Source: Bacteroidota bacterium
GTDB lineage: Bacteria; Bacteroidota; Bacteroidia; Sphingobacteriales; Sphingobacteriaceae
DNA length: 32,014 nt
Reading direction: 5' to 3'
Assembly (NCBI GenBank): GCA_013288235.1
Contig: JABDCF010000005.1
Span: forward strand, 38,274-70,287
The position numbers and the translations under genes were made by a program. This document shows positions 8,265 to 15,706 of the stretch, one piece after another (position 1 is the first letter of the stretch; the number at the start of each line of letters is the position of its first letter). The notes below the pieces were generated by a model. The model was given only the letters and a program-made list of their open reading frames with translations, searched no databases and was not told where the DNA came from.

Positions 8265-8301
8265 GATTAGGTTGGATTGGGTTGATTAAGTGAGTAGTTA
8301 A
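8265..8301. repeat. Single-armed copy of the GATTAAGTGAGTAGTT word repeat
   Basis: Immediately after tsaC there are three tandem variants of GTTGATTAGG/GTTGGATTGG/GTTGATTAAG followed by TGAGTAGTTAA. Positions 8279-8301 are an exact 23-nt reverse complement of 26546-26568 in the rplK-nusG gap. No complementary right arm follows here. Confidence 0.7.
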
Positions 8302-8325
8302 AACAACTGAATGCTGTCAGCCATA

Positions 8326-8363
8326 ATCAAATCGGTGAAATCACAATTAAATCGGTGAAATCC
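8326..8363 (+). repeat. Tandem direct repeat AAATCGGTGAAATC (two copies)
   Basis: AAATCGGTGAAATC occurs at 8329-8342 and again at 8349-8362, 20 nt apart, just before the cca start. The function is unknown. Only two copies with a 6-nt spacer exist, so it is not a CRISPR array. Confidence 0.7.
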
Positions 8364-8375
8364 AAAAATTAATTA

Positions 8376-9794
8376 ATGAAACAACATTTAAAACATCCTG
8401 TATTTTCTACCCTATCAAAGCTTGCAGGCGAACAAAACTTGCAGGTTTATGCCATTGGGGGATTTGTGCGGGATATTTTTTTAACCCGTCCATCAAAAGA
8501 TATCGATATTGTAATTATTGGAAATGGTATCTCGTTTGCTGAAAGTGTTGCAAAAAAGCTGAAGGTAAAATTATCCGTATTCAAAAATTTCGGTACCGCT
8601 TCTTTAAAATACAATGATCTTGAACTGGAATTTGTTGGCGCCCGTAAAGAATCGTACCGGCTGGATTCAAGAAAACCTATTGTGGAAAACGGAACTCTGG
8701 AAGACGACCAGCAACGACGAGATTTTACTATAAATGCCCTGGCTATTTCACTCCATCCCGACACCTTCGGTGAACTTTTAGACCCGTTTAATGGGATTGC
8801 TGACCTGGAACAAAAGCTCATCAGGACGCCGCTTGATCCTAATATTACTTTTTCGGATGATCCGTTGCGTATGTTGCGGGCCATAAGGTTTGCATCGCAA
8901 TTGACTTTTAAAATTGATGCCATTGCACTTGAGGCCATAAAAAATAATGTTGAACGGATCGGCATTATATCGCAGGAACGCATAACGGATGAATTAAATA
9001 AGATCATCTTATCAAAAAAGCCATCCATTGGTTTCAATTATTTATTTGATACCGGCCTGCTGCATAAAATATTCCCGCTGATGACGGCACTTTATGGCGT
9101 TGAAATTATAGATGGCAAAGGTCATAAAGACAATTTTTACCATACCTTGCAAGTGCTTGATAATATTTGTGAAACAACGGACGACCTATGGCTGCGCTGG
9201 GCAGCGATATTACACGATATAGCTAAGCCGCCCACCAAACGTTTTGAACCTGGCCATGGCTGGACGTTTCACGGCCACGAGGATAAAGGGGCCCGTATGG
9301 TACCTAAAATATTTACCCAACTAAAGCTCCCGCTGAATGAGAAGATGAAGTTTGTACAAAAAATGGTGCAGCTGCATTTGCGGCCCATTGTTTTGGCGCA
9401 ATCTATTGTGACCGATTCGGCGGTACGGCGTTTATTGTTTGAGGCAGGCGACGATATTGAAAGTTTAATGCTGTTGTGTAAAGCCGACATTACCACTAAA
9501 AATGAATACAAAGTAAAAAAATACCGCCAGAATTTCGAGCTCGTTCAGCAAAAATTAAAAGACGTTGAGGAGCGCGACAGTATCCGCAACTGGCAGCCAC
9601 CGGTTACCGGCCTTGATATTATGGAGCTTTTCGGCATAAAAGAAGGCCGGGAAGTGGGGATTATTAAAAACCAAATACGCGAAGCTATACTTGAAGGTGA
9701 AATTCCGAACGAACGTGAAGCTGCAATCGCCTATACGATTGCTAAAGGCGCAGAAATTGGCTTAAAAGTTGTGGGGAGAGATTTACGATTTTAG
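8376..9794 (+). CDS. cca: CCA tRNA nucleotidyltransferase with HD domain
   Basis: The protein builds or repairs the 3' CCA of tRNAs, which matters here because none of the five tRNA genes in the window encodes CCA. The 472-residue protein has the class II nucleotidyltransferase head: GGFVRD at residues 28-33, metal-binding KDIDIV at 41-46 and RRDFTINAL near 113. An RNA-binding helical part follows ([17 protein letters not shown]). A C-terminal HD phosphohydrolase domain carries [12 protein letters not shown] and HGHEDKG. The last codons (GRDLRF and the stop) lie inside the left arm of an inverted word repeat, so the C-terminal end may be a late addition. Confidence 0.94.
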   Translation: MKQHLKHPVFSTLSKLAGEQNLQVYAIGGFVRDIFLTRPSKDIDIVIIGNGISFAESVAKKLKVKLSVFKNFGTASLKYNDLELEFVGARKESYRLDSRKPIVENGTLEDDQQRRDFTINALAISLHPDTFGELLDPFNGIADLEQKLIRTPLDPNITFSDDPLRMLRAIRFASQLTFKIDAIALEAIKNNVERIGIISQERITDELNKIILSKKPSIGFNYLFDTGLLHKIFPLMTALYGVEIIDGKGHKDNFYHTLQVLDNICETTDDLWLRWAAILHDIAKPPTKRFEPGHGWTFHGHEDKGARMVPKIFTQLKLPLNEKMKFVQKMVQLHLRPIVLAQSIVTDSAVRRLLFEAGDDIESLMLLCKADITTKNEYKVKKYRQNFELVQQKLKDVEERDSIRNWQPPVTGLDIMELFGIKEGREVGIIKNQIREAILEGEIPNEREAAIAYTIAKGAEIGLKVVGRDLRF

Positions 9795-9871
9795 GGTTAC
9801 GATTTACGATTGGGACTACTCAACTATATCGCTTTCCTTAAATCGTAAATCGTAATTCTTAAATCGTAAAT
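9781..9871. repeat. Inverted word repeat overlapping the cca 3' end (word ATTTACG)
   Basis: The left arm 9781-9811 and right arm 9841-9871 are 31-nt reverse complements with three mismatches and a 29-nt loop. Each arm is a tandem of TTACGATT-type units. The left arm contains the final codons and stop of cca (9792-9794). The same word family recurs at 29197-29265. Confidence 0.85.
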
Positions 9872-9878
9872 TAAATTA

Positions 9879-9886
9879 TATTTTTG
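9879..9886 (+). promoter_or_regulatory. -7 element (TATTTTTG) before the pRiA4b ORF-3-like gene
   Basis: TATTTTTG fits TAnnTTTG and ends 18 nt before the ATG at 9905. The region where a -33 TTG would lie is occupied by the right arm of the inverted repeat and shows no TTG. Confidence 0.35.
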
Positions 9887-9904
9887 TAAAAATCTACTAA
9901 AAAA

Positions 9905-10552
9905 ATGGCACTATACAGGTTCAGGATTACTTTTGAAGATTATGATGATGTGACAAGGGAGATCGATGTGAAATCCAATCAAACATTTGAGGACCTTCAC
10001 AGGGCGATCCACCAATCTACCGGTTACAATTCAGAATACCCTTCATCTTTCTATATCAGCAATGACCAATGGACAAAAGGTGAAGAGATCACCTATATGC
10101 CCAATCAAAAAAGGATTGATCGCGGTGTGCCACTTATGGACAAGGTAAAGCTGCTTAGCTTTATTGATGATCCTCACCAAAAATTTTACTACACTTTTAA
10201 TTTCGACCGCCCTTTCGATTTTCATGTTGAATTAATGAAGATCATACTTGAGGATACACCGGGCGTTACTTACCCTGCTGTTATAAAATCTGTCGGTGAA
10301 GCGCCAAAACAATTTGGCAATGTATTAACTACGCCGATTGCTGCGCCCGAAGGGGATGATTTTGATTTCCTGAACGAACTGGCTATAAGTGAAGAAGACA
10401 CCGAAGATTTTTCGGAAGTTACCGATACCGGTGAAGAAGAGGATGAAGTGAAAAAAGTGGATGAAGAGGAGGATGATGAATTTGGCAACGAATTCTCGGA
10501 CGATGAAGGGTTTGAAGACGAGGGAAAGTTATCTGGCGGGGATGATTATTGA
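9905..10552 (+). CDS. Plasmid pRiA4b ORF-3-like family protein with acidic tail
   Basis: The N-terminal half (YRFRITFEDYDDVTREIDVK, SNQTFEDLHRAIHQSTGYNS, then PLMDKVKLLSFIDDPHQKFYY) matches the pRiA4b ORF-3-like/IS1096 passenger-type domain. The molecular role of that domain is not established. Residues from about 155 to the end (215 aa in total) are a low-complexity acidic tail made mostly of Glu and Asp, likely disordered. No signal peptide or membrane segment is present. It lies between cca and miaA, flanked on both sides by inverted word repeats, so it is probably its own transcription unit. The family match is by eye and fairly firm; the function is unknown. Confidence 0.75.
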   Translation: MALYRFRITFEDYDDVTREIDVKSNQTFEDLHRAIHQSTGYNSEYPSSFYISNDQWTKGEEITYMPNQKRIDRGVPLMDKVKLLSFIDDPHQKFYYTFNFDRPFDFHVELMKIILEDTPGVTYPAVIKSVGEAPKQFGNVLTTPIAAPEGDDFDFLNELAISEEDTEDFSEVTDTGEEEDEVKKVDEEEDDEFGNEFSDDEGFEDEGKLSGGDDY

Positions 10553-10555
10553 GTT

Positions 10556-10693
10556 TAGTTCATAGCTCATAGTCCATGGTTCATAGTAGCTGCGATGTAG
10601 TTCATGGTTCATAACTCATGGTTCACAAATAGCAGCACATATGAGTCAATCAAATTTCGACTATGAACTATGAGCCATCAAGCATGAACTCCC
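10556..10693. repeat. Inverted word repeat before miaA (word GTTCATAG / CTCATAG)
   Basis: The left part (about 10556-10625) is a tandem of TTCATAG, CTCATAG, CCATGG and TTCATGG units. The right part (about 10658-10692) holds the reverse complement, ACTATGAACTATGAG and CATGAACTC. The right arm contains several ATGs, two of them in frame with miaA, which creates a false upstream start at 10663. Confidence 0.75.
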
Positions 10694-11589
10694 GACTGAT
10701 AGTAATTGCCGGCCCAACCGCCTCGGGGAAAACTGCCGCAGCTATTGAATTAGCAAAGCATTATAATACGGTAATAGTTTCGGCTGATTCAAGGCAGTTT
10801 TATCGTGAAATGTCCATTGGTACGGCGAAACCGACGGATGAAGAGCTGACGGCTGTTCCGCATTACTTTATCAATTCATTATCTATTACCGAAACCTATA
10901 CCGCAGGCGATTATGAAAAGGAATGCCTTGAATTGCTGAATGATCTTTTTAAAACCCATAAAATTGTTATTTTAGTTGGTGGCTCGGGCTTATTTATTAA
11001 AGCTGTTTGCGAAGGGTTTGATAAATTTCCGGATATTGAACCCGCCATAAGAGAGGTGCTGAACAACGAGTTTGAAGAAAAAGGCATCGGTTTTTTGCAG
11101 GAAAAATTAAAAATTGCTGATCCTGAATATTATAGCCAGGTAGATATTAATAATCAGCAACGTGTGATCCGCGCGCTGGAGGTTTTTGAAAGTACAGGCA
11201 AACCATTTTCATCTTACCGCAAATCAGCCACTAATAACCGCCCTTTCCAAATTATAAAATTGGGGCTCGACTTACCGCGCGAAATTTTATACCAACGCAT
11301 TAACCGGCGTGTAGATGATATGCTGAAACAGGGCCTTGTTGAAGAAGTGAGGTCACTTTTGCAATACCAGCATTTCAACGCGCTAAATACTGTTGGCTAC
11401 AGCGAGCTTTTTGATTATTTTGATGGTAAAACCGATCTGCAAACAGCAATTGAACTTATTAAACAAAACACCCGCCGGTTTGCAAAAAGGCAGATGACAT
11501 GGTTTAGAAAAGATAAAGAAATAATTTGGATAGAGGCGGGCAGAATTATTTCGGATTTCGGAATTTCGGATTTGGACGCAAATCAATAA
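10684..11589 (+). CDS. miaA: tRNA dimethylallyltransferase
   Basis: MiaA transfers a dimethylallyl group to A37 of tRNAs reading UNN codons (i6A37). With the ATG at 10684 (MNSRLIVIAGPTASGKT) the protein has 301 residues, normal for the family. The P-loop GPTASGKT is at residues 10-17, followed by the substrate-binding blocks SADSRQFYREMSIGTAKPT and GGSGLFIKAVCEG. QQRVIRALEVFESTGKPFS and the C-terminal NTRRFAKRQMTWFRKDKEI also match. The ATG at 10663 is rejected because its seven extra codons are repeat sequence. The last residues (ISDFGISDLDANQ) are encoded by the left arm of another word repeat. The gene is convergent with rfbA. Confidence 0.95.
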   Translation: MNSRLIVIAGPTASGKTAAAIELAKHYNTVIVSADSRQFYREMSIGTAKPTDEELTAVPHYFINSLSITETYTAGDYEKECLELLNDLFKTHKIVILVGGSGLFIKAVCEGFDKFPDIEPAIREVLNNEFEEKGIGFLQEKLKIADPEYYSQVDINNQQRVIRALEVFESTGKPFSSYRKSATNNRPFQIIKLGLDLPREILYQRINRRVDDMLKQGLVEEVRSLLQYQHFNALNTVGYSELFDYFDGKTDLQTAIELIKQNTRRFAKRQMTWFRKDKEIIWIEAGRIISDFGISDLDANQ

Positions 11590-11619
11590 ATCCGAAATCG
11601 AAATTCTCAAATCCGAAAT
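11548..11619. repeat. Inverted word repeat overlapping the miaA 3' end (word ATTTCGG)
   Basis: Left arm 11548-11568 and right arm 11599-11619 are 21-nt reverse complements with two mismatches. Each is built from ATTTCGG and TTTCGGAA units. The left arm is inside the miaA reading frame. The element separates the convergent miaA and rfbA genes and could act as a two-way terminator. Confidence 0.85.
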
Positions 11620-11625
11620 CTCTTC

Positions 11626-12486
11626 CTAATGCAGCAATGTTTGCAAGTACGCCCCGTACCCGCTTTTTATATATTTTGCTATCAATACTTTAAGTTGTTC
11701 ATCATCAATGAAACCACGGCGGTAAGCCACTTCCTCAATACAGCCAATTTTTGTGGCCTGGCGTTTTTCAATTACCCTTACGTATTCCGATGCATCGCTC
11801 AGCGAATCAAATGTCCCGGTATCCAGCCAGGCTGTACCCCTGTCCATTAAGCCGACGTGCAGATCGCCTTGTTCCAGGTAGAATTTGTTCACATCAGTAA
11901 TTTCATATTCCCCACGGGGCGATGGTTGCAGGTTTTTAGCGATCTCAATTACATTGTTATTGTAAAAATAAAGACCGGGAACTGCGTAACTTGATTTCGG
12001 GCTAACCGGTTTTTCTTCAATAGATAATGCTTTAAAATCTTTGTCGAATTCAACAACCCCATATCTTTCAGGATCAGCCACCGGGTAAGCAAAAATAGCA
12101 GCGCCATTAACATCGTTAAAACTACGGATCAACTCGCTGAATCCTGTTCCATAAAATATGTTATCGCCTAATATCAGCGCCACTTTGTCGTTGCCAATAA
12201 AATCCCGGCCTATTACAAAAGCCTGGGCAAGCCCGTTTGGTTTTTCCTGGATGGCATAGTTGAAACTACAGCCTAATTCAGTACCGTCACCCAAAAGGCG
12301 TTTAAAGCTTTCGTTATCTTCGGGGGTCGTAATAATTAATATTTCCCTTATATCCGCCTGCATTAAAACCGATAAAGGGTAATAGATCATCGGCTTATCA
12401 TAAATAGGCATTAGTTGTTTACTGATGGCCCTTGTTATTGGGTAAAGCCTTGTGCCCGATCCCCCGGCTAAAATGATACCTTTCAT
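11626..12486 (-). CDS. rfbA: Glucose-1-phosphate thymidylyltransferase
   Basis: RfbA joins dTTP and glucose-1-phosphate to form dTDP-glucose, the first step of dTDP-L-rhamnose synthesis, in the cytoplasm. The 286-residue length fits. The nucleotidyltransferase signature [11 protein letters not shown] is at residues 8-18, followed by [20 protein letters not shown] and LGDNIFYG. The sugar-binding EEKP and the GTAWLDTGT block complete the pattern. It lies 11 nt downstream of rfbD and is probably co-transcribed. The usual partners rfbB and rfbC are not in the window. Confidence 0.95.
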   Translation of the reverse strand: MKGIILAGGSGTRLYPITRAISKQLMPIYDKPMIYYPLSVLMQADIREILIITTPEDNESFKRLLGDGTELGCSFNYAIQEKPNGLAQAFVIGRDFIGNDKVALILGDNIFYGTGFSELIRSFNDVNGAAIFAYPVADPERYGVVEFDKDFKALSIEEKPVSPKSSYAVPGLYFYNNNVIEIAKNLQPSPRGEYEITDVNKFYLEQGDLHVGLMDRGTAWLDTGTFDSLSDASEYVRVIEKRQATKIGCIEEVAYRRGFIDDEQLKVLIAKYIKSGYGAYLQTLLH

Positions 12487-12497
12487 GAAGTAGTCGT

Positions 12498-13355
12498 TTA
12501 TTGTTTAAGTTTATTGATACAAGTTGCCAAACTTTCACGCCAGTAAGGAATTTCAATTTTAAATGTGTTTTTTATTTTGCTTTTATCCATTACCGAATAA
12601 GCCGGACGTTTTGCTTTCGTGACATATTCAGATGTTTTTACAGGCAGTACTTTTACTGTTGCCCCTGATATTTCAAAAATGGCTTTTGCAAAATCATACC
12701 ATGAAGCTATACCTTCATTGCTGTAATGATAAATGCCGTAAGCTGTACTTTCACTTTTAATGATATTGATAATACAAGTGGCCAGATCGATAGCATAAGT
12801 CGGCGTCCCGGCCTGGTCGGCGATAACTTTTAATTCGTCCCTTTCTGCGCCAAGTTTTAACATGGTTTTTACAAAATTGTTTCCGTATTCGCTATAAAGC
12901 CAGCCTGTACGCAGGATGAAATATTTTTTAAGCAATTCCTCAACAACTTGCTCGCCCTCAAGCTTGGTTTGCCCATAAACATTAACCGGCTCAGCTACAT
13001 CATCTTCAACGCGCGGTGTTGATCTATCTCCTTTAAAAACAAAATCGGTAGATACGTGAATGAGAGTTGACCCATTTTCCGCGCAAAGTCGGGCTAAGTT
13101 CTCAACCCCTGTTTTATTTACTTTTAAAGCGATTTTCTGGTCATCTTCGGCCTTATCAACAGCTGTATATGCTGCACAATTAATGCTGTAGGCTGGCTTA
13201 TAAGTTTCAAAAACGTTTTTTAATGCATCAAAATCCAATATATTGGCTTCGGCTTCTGATGGAAAATATATGGATGAAAGCCCCTCTTTTTCCGCAATAT
13301 TCTTAAAGCACTGCCCCAACTGGCCCGATGCGCCAAAAACTACTATGTTACTCAT
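12498..13355 (-). CDS. rfbD: dTDP-4-dehydrorhamnose reductase
   Basis: RfbD reduces dTDP-4-dehydrorhamnose to dTDP-L-rhamnose with NAD(P)H, the last step of the pathway begun by RfbA. This 285-residue SDR-type protein has the dinucleotide-binding loop GASGQLGQ at residues 8-15. It also has [22 protein letters not shown] and the catalytic YGQTK (Tyr and Lys of YxxxK). [12 protein letters not shown] near the C-terminus is also typical. It precedes rfbA by 11 nt in an operon. A 254-bp gap with REP-like palindromes lies upstream. Confidence 0.94.
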   Translation of the reverse strand: MSNIVVFGASGQLGQCFKNIAEKEGLSSIYFPSEAEANILDFDALKNVFETYKPAYSINCAAYTAVDKAEDDQKIALKVNKTGVENLARLCAENGSTLIHVSTDFVFKGDRSTPRVEDDVAEPVNVYGQTKLEGEQVVEELLKKYFILRTGWLYSEYGNNFVKTMLKLGAERDELKVIADQAGTPTYAIDLATCIINIIKSESTAYGIYHYSNEGIASWYDFAKAIFEISGATVKVLPVKTSEYVTKAKRPAYSVMDKSKIKNTFKIEIPYWRESLATCINKLKQ

Positions 13356-13422
13356 TATTTTTATTTGAACCCTGTTATTTTAGGGTTAATTTATAAATAT
13401 TATTATGTCAAGCTTATTAGGA

Positions 13423-13563
13423 GGCTCCTACGGAGCCCAAAACCTTGTATATAATTGTTTCTATAAACACGTGACTCCAATGGAGTCGGTTTTCATTTTT
13501 TGCTCCGGAGGAGCAACCTGTTTATAGAAAAAATTCAATTCGCGTCATGGCTCCATAGGCGCC
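13423..13563. repeat. REP-like composite of short GC-rich palindromes
   Basis: Four small hairpins follow a common plan of 5-6 bp stem and 3-nt loop: GGCTCC-TAC-GGAGCC (13423-13437), GACTCC-AAT-GGAGTC (13473-13487), GCTCC-GGA-GGAGC (13502-13514) and a degenerate GGCTCC-ATA-GGCGCC (13549-13563). The two middle ones are enclosed by an exact 11-bp inverted repeat, TTTCTATAAAC (13458-13468) and GTTTATAGAAA (13520-13530). This resembles REP/MITE-type elements. No transposase gene is nearby. It accounts for most of the 254-bp rfbD-fcl gap. Confidence 0.75.
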
Positions 13564-13609
13564 TCCTATACGCAAATGTACTTAGGTTTAAATCGTAATA
13601 TATTTACAC

Positions 13610-14545
13610 TTAGTTGTTTACGAATTTATTTAAAAAATCCTGGTAAGCCAATTTAATCCCGTCTTCCAGCTCAATTTTATGTTTCCATCCTTTACTATGC
13701 AGCTTGGTAACATCCATTAATTTACGGGGTGTACCATCAGGTTTAGTGGCATCAAAATTTATTTCACCTTCATACCCAACTATTTTTTTCACAAGTAAAG
13801 CCAGGTCTTTGATCGAAATATCTTCGCCGGTGCCAATGTTTACTAATCCTTCCTCGTCATAATTCTGCATTAAATAATAACAGGCTTCGGCAAGGTCATC
13901 GGCAAATAAAAATTCGCGTCTTGGTGACCCTGTGCCCCAAATAGTTACGGCGGGCAAATTTCCCTCTTTCGCCTCATGAAATCTACGGATCAACGCTGGC
14001 AAAACGTGTGAGTTTTGCGGATGATAGTTGTCATTATAGCCGTACAGATTGGTTGGCATTACCGAAATAAAATTACAACCATACTGCGCACGGTAAGCAT
14101 CGCACATTTTTATACCTGCAATTTTTGCTATGGCATAAGGCTCGTTAGTAGGTTCAAGCAGGCCAGTTAAAAGGTACTCTTCTTTTAAAGGTTGCGGCGC
14201 AAGCTTGGGATATATACAACTCGACCCCAAAAACATCAGTTTTTTTACCCCGTTGAGATACGAATTATGAATAACATTATTTTGTATCTGCAAATTATCA
14301 TACAAAAACTCGGCCCGGTAGGTATTGTTAGCAACTATCCCTCCCACTTTTGCGGCGGCTAAAAAAACATAATCCGGCTTTTCCACTGCAAAAAAATCAG
14401 CAACCTGCTGTTGATTTCGTAAATCAAGTGTATCCGAAGTACGGGTAATAAAATTATGAAACCCTTCTTTTTCCAGCTTCCTGTAAATCGCTGAACCCAC
14501 CATCCCCCGGTGCCCTGCTATATATATTTTTGCGTTTTTATCCAT
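13610..14545 (-). CDS. fcl: GDP-L-fucose synthase
   Basis: Fcl (WcaG) converts GDP-4-keto-6-deoxymannose to GDP-L-fucose by epimerisation and NADPH reduction. From the ATG at 14545 ([19 protein letters not shown]) the protein has 311 residues. It shows the glycine-rich GHRGMVGSA loop, LAAAKVGGI, the GSSCIYPK block and the catalytic YAIAK (YxxxK). [20 protein letters not shown] and [16 protein letters not shown] also match the family. The ATG at 14557 lies in an inverted word repeat and is less likely. GDP-mannose dehydratase (gmd), which supplies the substrate, is not in the window. Confidence 0.94.
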   Translation of the reverse strand: MDKNAKIYIAGHRGMVGSAIYRKLEKEGFHNFITRTSDTLDLRNQQQVADFFAVEKPDYVFLAAAKVGGIVANNTYRAEFLYDNLQIQNNVIHNSYLNGVKKLMFLGSSCIYPKLAPQPLKEEYLLTGLLEPTNEPYAIAKIAGIKMCDAYRAQYGCNFISVMPTNLYGYNDNYHPQNSHVLPALIRRFHEAKEGNLPAVTIWGTGSPRREFLFADDLAEACYYLMQNYDEEGLVNIGTGEDISIKDLALLVKKIVGYEGEINFDATKPDGTPRKLMDVTKLHSKGWKHKIELEDGIKLAYQDFLNKFVNN

Positions 14546-14551
14546 GTTGTG

Positions 14552-14655
14552 GTTCATTAGTTAATTAGTTCATTAGTTCATTAGTTTATGGCTGTGATAT
14601 TACTGCTTAGGCTAACGAAGCAGACCAATGAACTAATGTACCAGTGAACTAATGA
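14552..14655. repeat. Inverted word repeat in the fcl-DUF3467 gap (word GTTCATTA)
   Basis: The left arm (14552-14589) is a run of GTTCATTA and GTTAATTA units. The right arm (14620-14655) carries CCAATGAACTAATG and AGTGAACTAATGAAC. About 30 nt of the arms pair with five or six mismatches and one gap. The left arm creates an in-frame false start for fcl. Confidence 0.8.
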
Positions 14656-14660
14656 ACAAT

Positions 14661-14972
14661 TTACGCCTGCCCCATTGTGCCACCGAAATTCATCGGGAAG
14701 CCTGACGGGTCTTGCTGAATTTTAATACGGCCGTTTATGTTCTCAAACTTTTCAAGATTATCTTCCAGTGCTTTCAGTAAGCGCTTGGCATGTTCCGGCG
14801 TTAAAATAATCCTCGATTTAACTTTTGCTTTCGGCACACCCGGCATAACGCGTATAAAATCAAGCACAAACTCTGAGCTTGAATGCGTTATGATGGCCAG
14901 GTTTGAATAAATGCCTTCTGCAATTTCTTCAGAAAGCTCAATATTCAGCTGATTTTCATTTTGTTCTTCCAT
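14661..14972 (-). CDS. DUF3467 family protein
   Basis: From the ATG at 14972 (MEEQNENQLNIEL) the protein has 103 residues. The block IYSNLAIITHSSSEFVLDFI, then MPGVPKAKVKSRIILTPEHA and KRLLKALEDNLEKFE, matches the DUF3467 family. This is a small conserved cytoplasmic protein of unknown function found in many bacteria. The C-terminus is Gly- and Met-rich (PMNFGGTMGQA). An upstream ATG at 14999 would add nine codons, but they lie inside a perfect 10-bp hairpin and are not conserved in type. It is flanked by a word repeat downstream and the hairpin upstream. Confidence 0.82.
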   Translation of the reverse strand: MEEQNENQLNIELSEEIAEGIYSNLAIITHSSSEFVLDFIRVMPGVPKAKVKSRIILTPEHAKRLLKALEDNLEKFENINGRIKIQQDPSGFPMNFGGTMGQA

Positions 14973-14987
14973 TGTGCTAAAATAGTA

Positions 14988-15013
14988 AAGCCTTCCCATT
15001 TACGGGAAGGCTT
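14988..15013 (-). terminator. Perfect hairpin between the YoeB locus and the DUF3467 gene
   Basis: AAGCCTTCCC (14988-14997) and GGGAAGGCTT (15004-15013) form a perfect 10-bp stem with a 6-nt loop. On the minus strand it is followed by TTTACTATTTTAG, only moderately T-rich. It may end the toxin-antitoxin transcript or act in the leader of the DUF3467 gene, whose ATG lies 15 nt downstream. Confidence 0.5.
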
Positions 15014-15028
15014 ATTAAAATATTTATT

Positions 15029-15069
15029 GGTTGATTGATTAGGAAGATTTCATTTTTACTTAATCAACC
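15029..15069. repeat. Short inverted word repeat (GGTTGATT / AATCAACC)
   Basis: GGTTGATTGATTAGG at 15029-15043 faces ACTTAATCAACC, which ends at 15069. This is a short, decayed member of the GATTAAGTGAGTAGTT word family seen at 3845, 8265 and 26455. Confidence 0.55.
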
Positions 15070-15122
15070 ACCACAATTTCCTTAACTGACAAGCTTACCT
15101 CCCAGTAGCGCGCTGAAAAAGG

Positions 15123-15388
15123 TTATTTTTTGTAATGATAACGAAGAGAATAAACTGTAATAATATTTTCTTCTAGGCTGTATATAATCCTGTGTTCATG
15201 ATTTATTCGTCTGGACCAACTCCCAGAAAGACCATATTTTAATGGTTCGGGTTTACCAATACCCTGATATGGATCGCGTTCAATGGCTTGTAGCAATTGC
15301 CGGATACGTTTTAAAATAATAGTATTGCCGCTTTTTTCCAAGATTCTAAATCCGTTAAAGCCTCGGACGTGAATTTTATGGTTTCCAT
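15123..15388 (-). pseudogene. yoeB: YoeB-type toxin gene, frameshifted at an A6 tract
   Basis: The C-terminal two-thirds is a clear Txe/YoeB mRNA interferase (SGNTIILKRIRQLLQAIERD, GKPEPLKYGLSGSWSRRI, EHRIIYS, LRYHYKK). The YoeB catalytic Glu of GKPEP, Arg of SRRI and His of RYHY are all present. The normal N-terminus is found in another frame: ATG at 15388 gives METIKFTSEALTDLESWKK, exactly the family start, and this ATG overlaps the antitoxin stop by 13 nt. The frames join at a run of six A (minus strand, 15332-15337); seven A would restore one 88-residue protein. As written, the family-start frame stops after 25 codons. A different in-frame ATG at 15398 gives a non-homologous N-terminus. 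It is a decayed toxin, a phase-variable or slippage-dependent one, or a sequencing error. Confidence 0.8.
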
Positions 15389-15597
15389 ATATCGTCAAGG
15401 CTGACGCTCGTTACCTCACCTTTTTTTGCTTGTTCAATTGACTTTTGCAAATGTTCGGCATTGGCAGGTGATGATAACAAATAGGCTGTTTCGTCAGTTT
15501 CATCACTTGCTTTATAATCAACATGTAAGGCATCCAAAAAAATGCGGATAGCTGTTTCCTGATCCTGGTTCAGTTGCGAAATTGTTAATGTTGTCAT
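15376..15597 (-). CDS. YefM-like antitoxin partner of the YoeB-type toxin
   Basis: The 73-residue protein starts MTTLTISQLNQDQETAIRIF and ends with KKGEVTSVSLDDIWKP. The SLDDIWK-type tail is common in antitoxins encoded immediately before YoeB/RelE toxins. Its stop overlaps the expected toxin ATG, which is typical of coupled toxin-antitoxin pairs. The fold of the N-terminal part is uncertain: it is short for a full YefM DNA-binding domain. A perfect promoter ends 4 nt before the ATG. The assignment rests mainly on position and the C-terminal tail. Confidence 0.78.
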   Translation of the reverse strand: MTTLTISQLNQDQETAIRIFLDALHVDYKASDETDETAYLLSSPANAEHLQKSIEQAKKGEVTSVSLDDIWKP

Positions 15598-15601
15598 ATA
15601 T

Positions 15602-15633
15602 CAAATATACCTGTTTTCTATTTTATTGTCAAA
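15602..15633 (-). promoter_or_regulatory. Promoter of the toxin-antitoxin pair, predicting a leaderless mRNA
   Basis: On the minus strand TTTG (15630-15633), a 20-nt spacer and TATATTTG (15602-15609) form an excellent Bacteroidota promoter. The -7 box ends 4 nt before the antitoxin ATG at 15597, the same spacing as at tsaC. Confidence 0.65.
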
Positions 15634-15648
15634 CGTCTTCCCAAAAAC

Positions 15649-15683
15649 TAAAAAAGGGAGAATGCCACTAAGCACTCTCCCTT
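15649..15683 (-). terminator. Rho-independent terminator after rpoC
   Basis: On the minus strand AAGGGAGAGTGC and GCATTCTCCCTT (15654-15683) form a 12-bp stem with one G-U pair and a 6-nt loop, followed by TTTTT. The G-U pair on this strand, which is an A-C mismatch on the other, shows that it works in the rpoC direction. It ends the whole tuf-to-rpoC block. Confidence 0.85.
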
Positions 15684-15706
15684 AAATTTATCTGTTAAAA
15701 GCTAAC

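Noticed and set aside
8329..8362. Possible CRISPR-like direct repeat
   Set aside because: Only two 14-nt copies with a 6-nt spacer and no cas genes.
15388..15398. ATG at 15398 as the true YoeB start
   Set aside because: The resulting N-terminus (MTIYGNHKIHVRGFNG) has no YoeB similarity, while the other frame from 15388 gives the family N-terminus.
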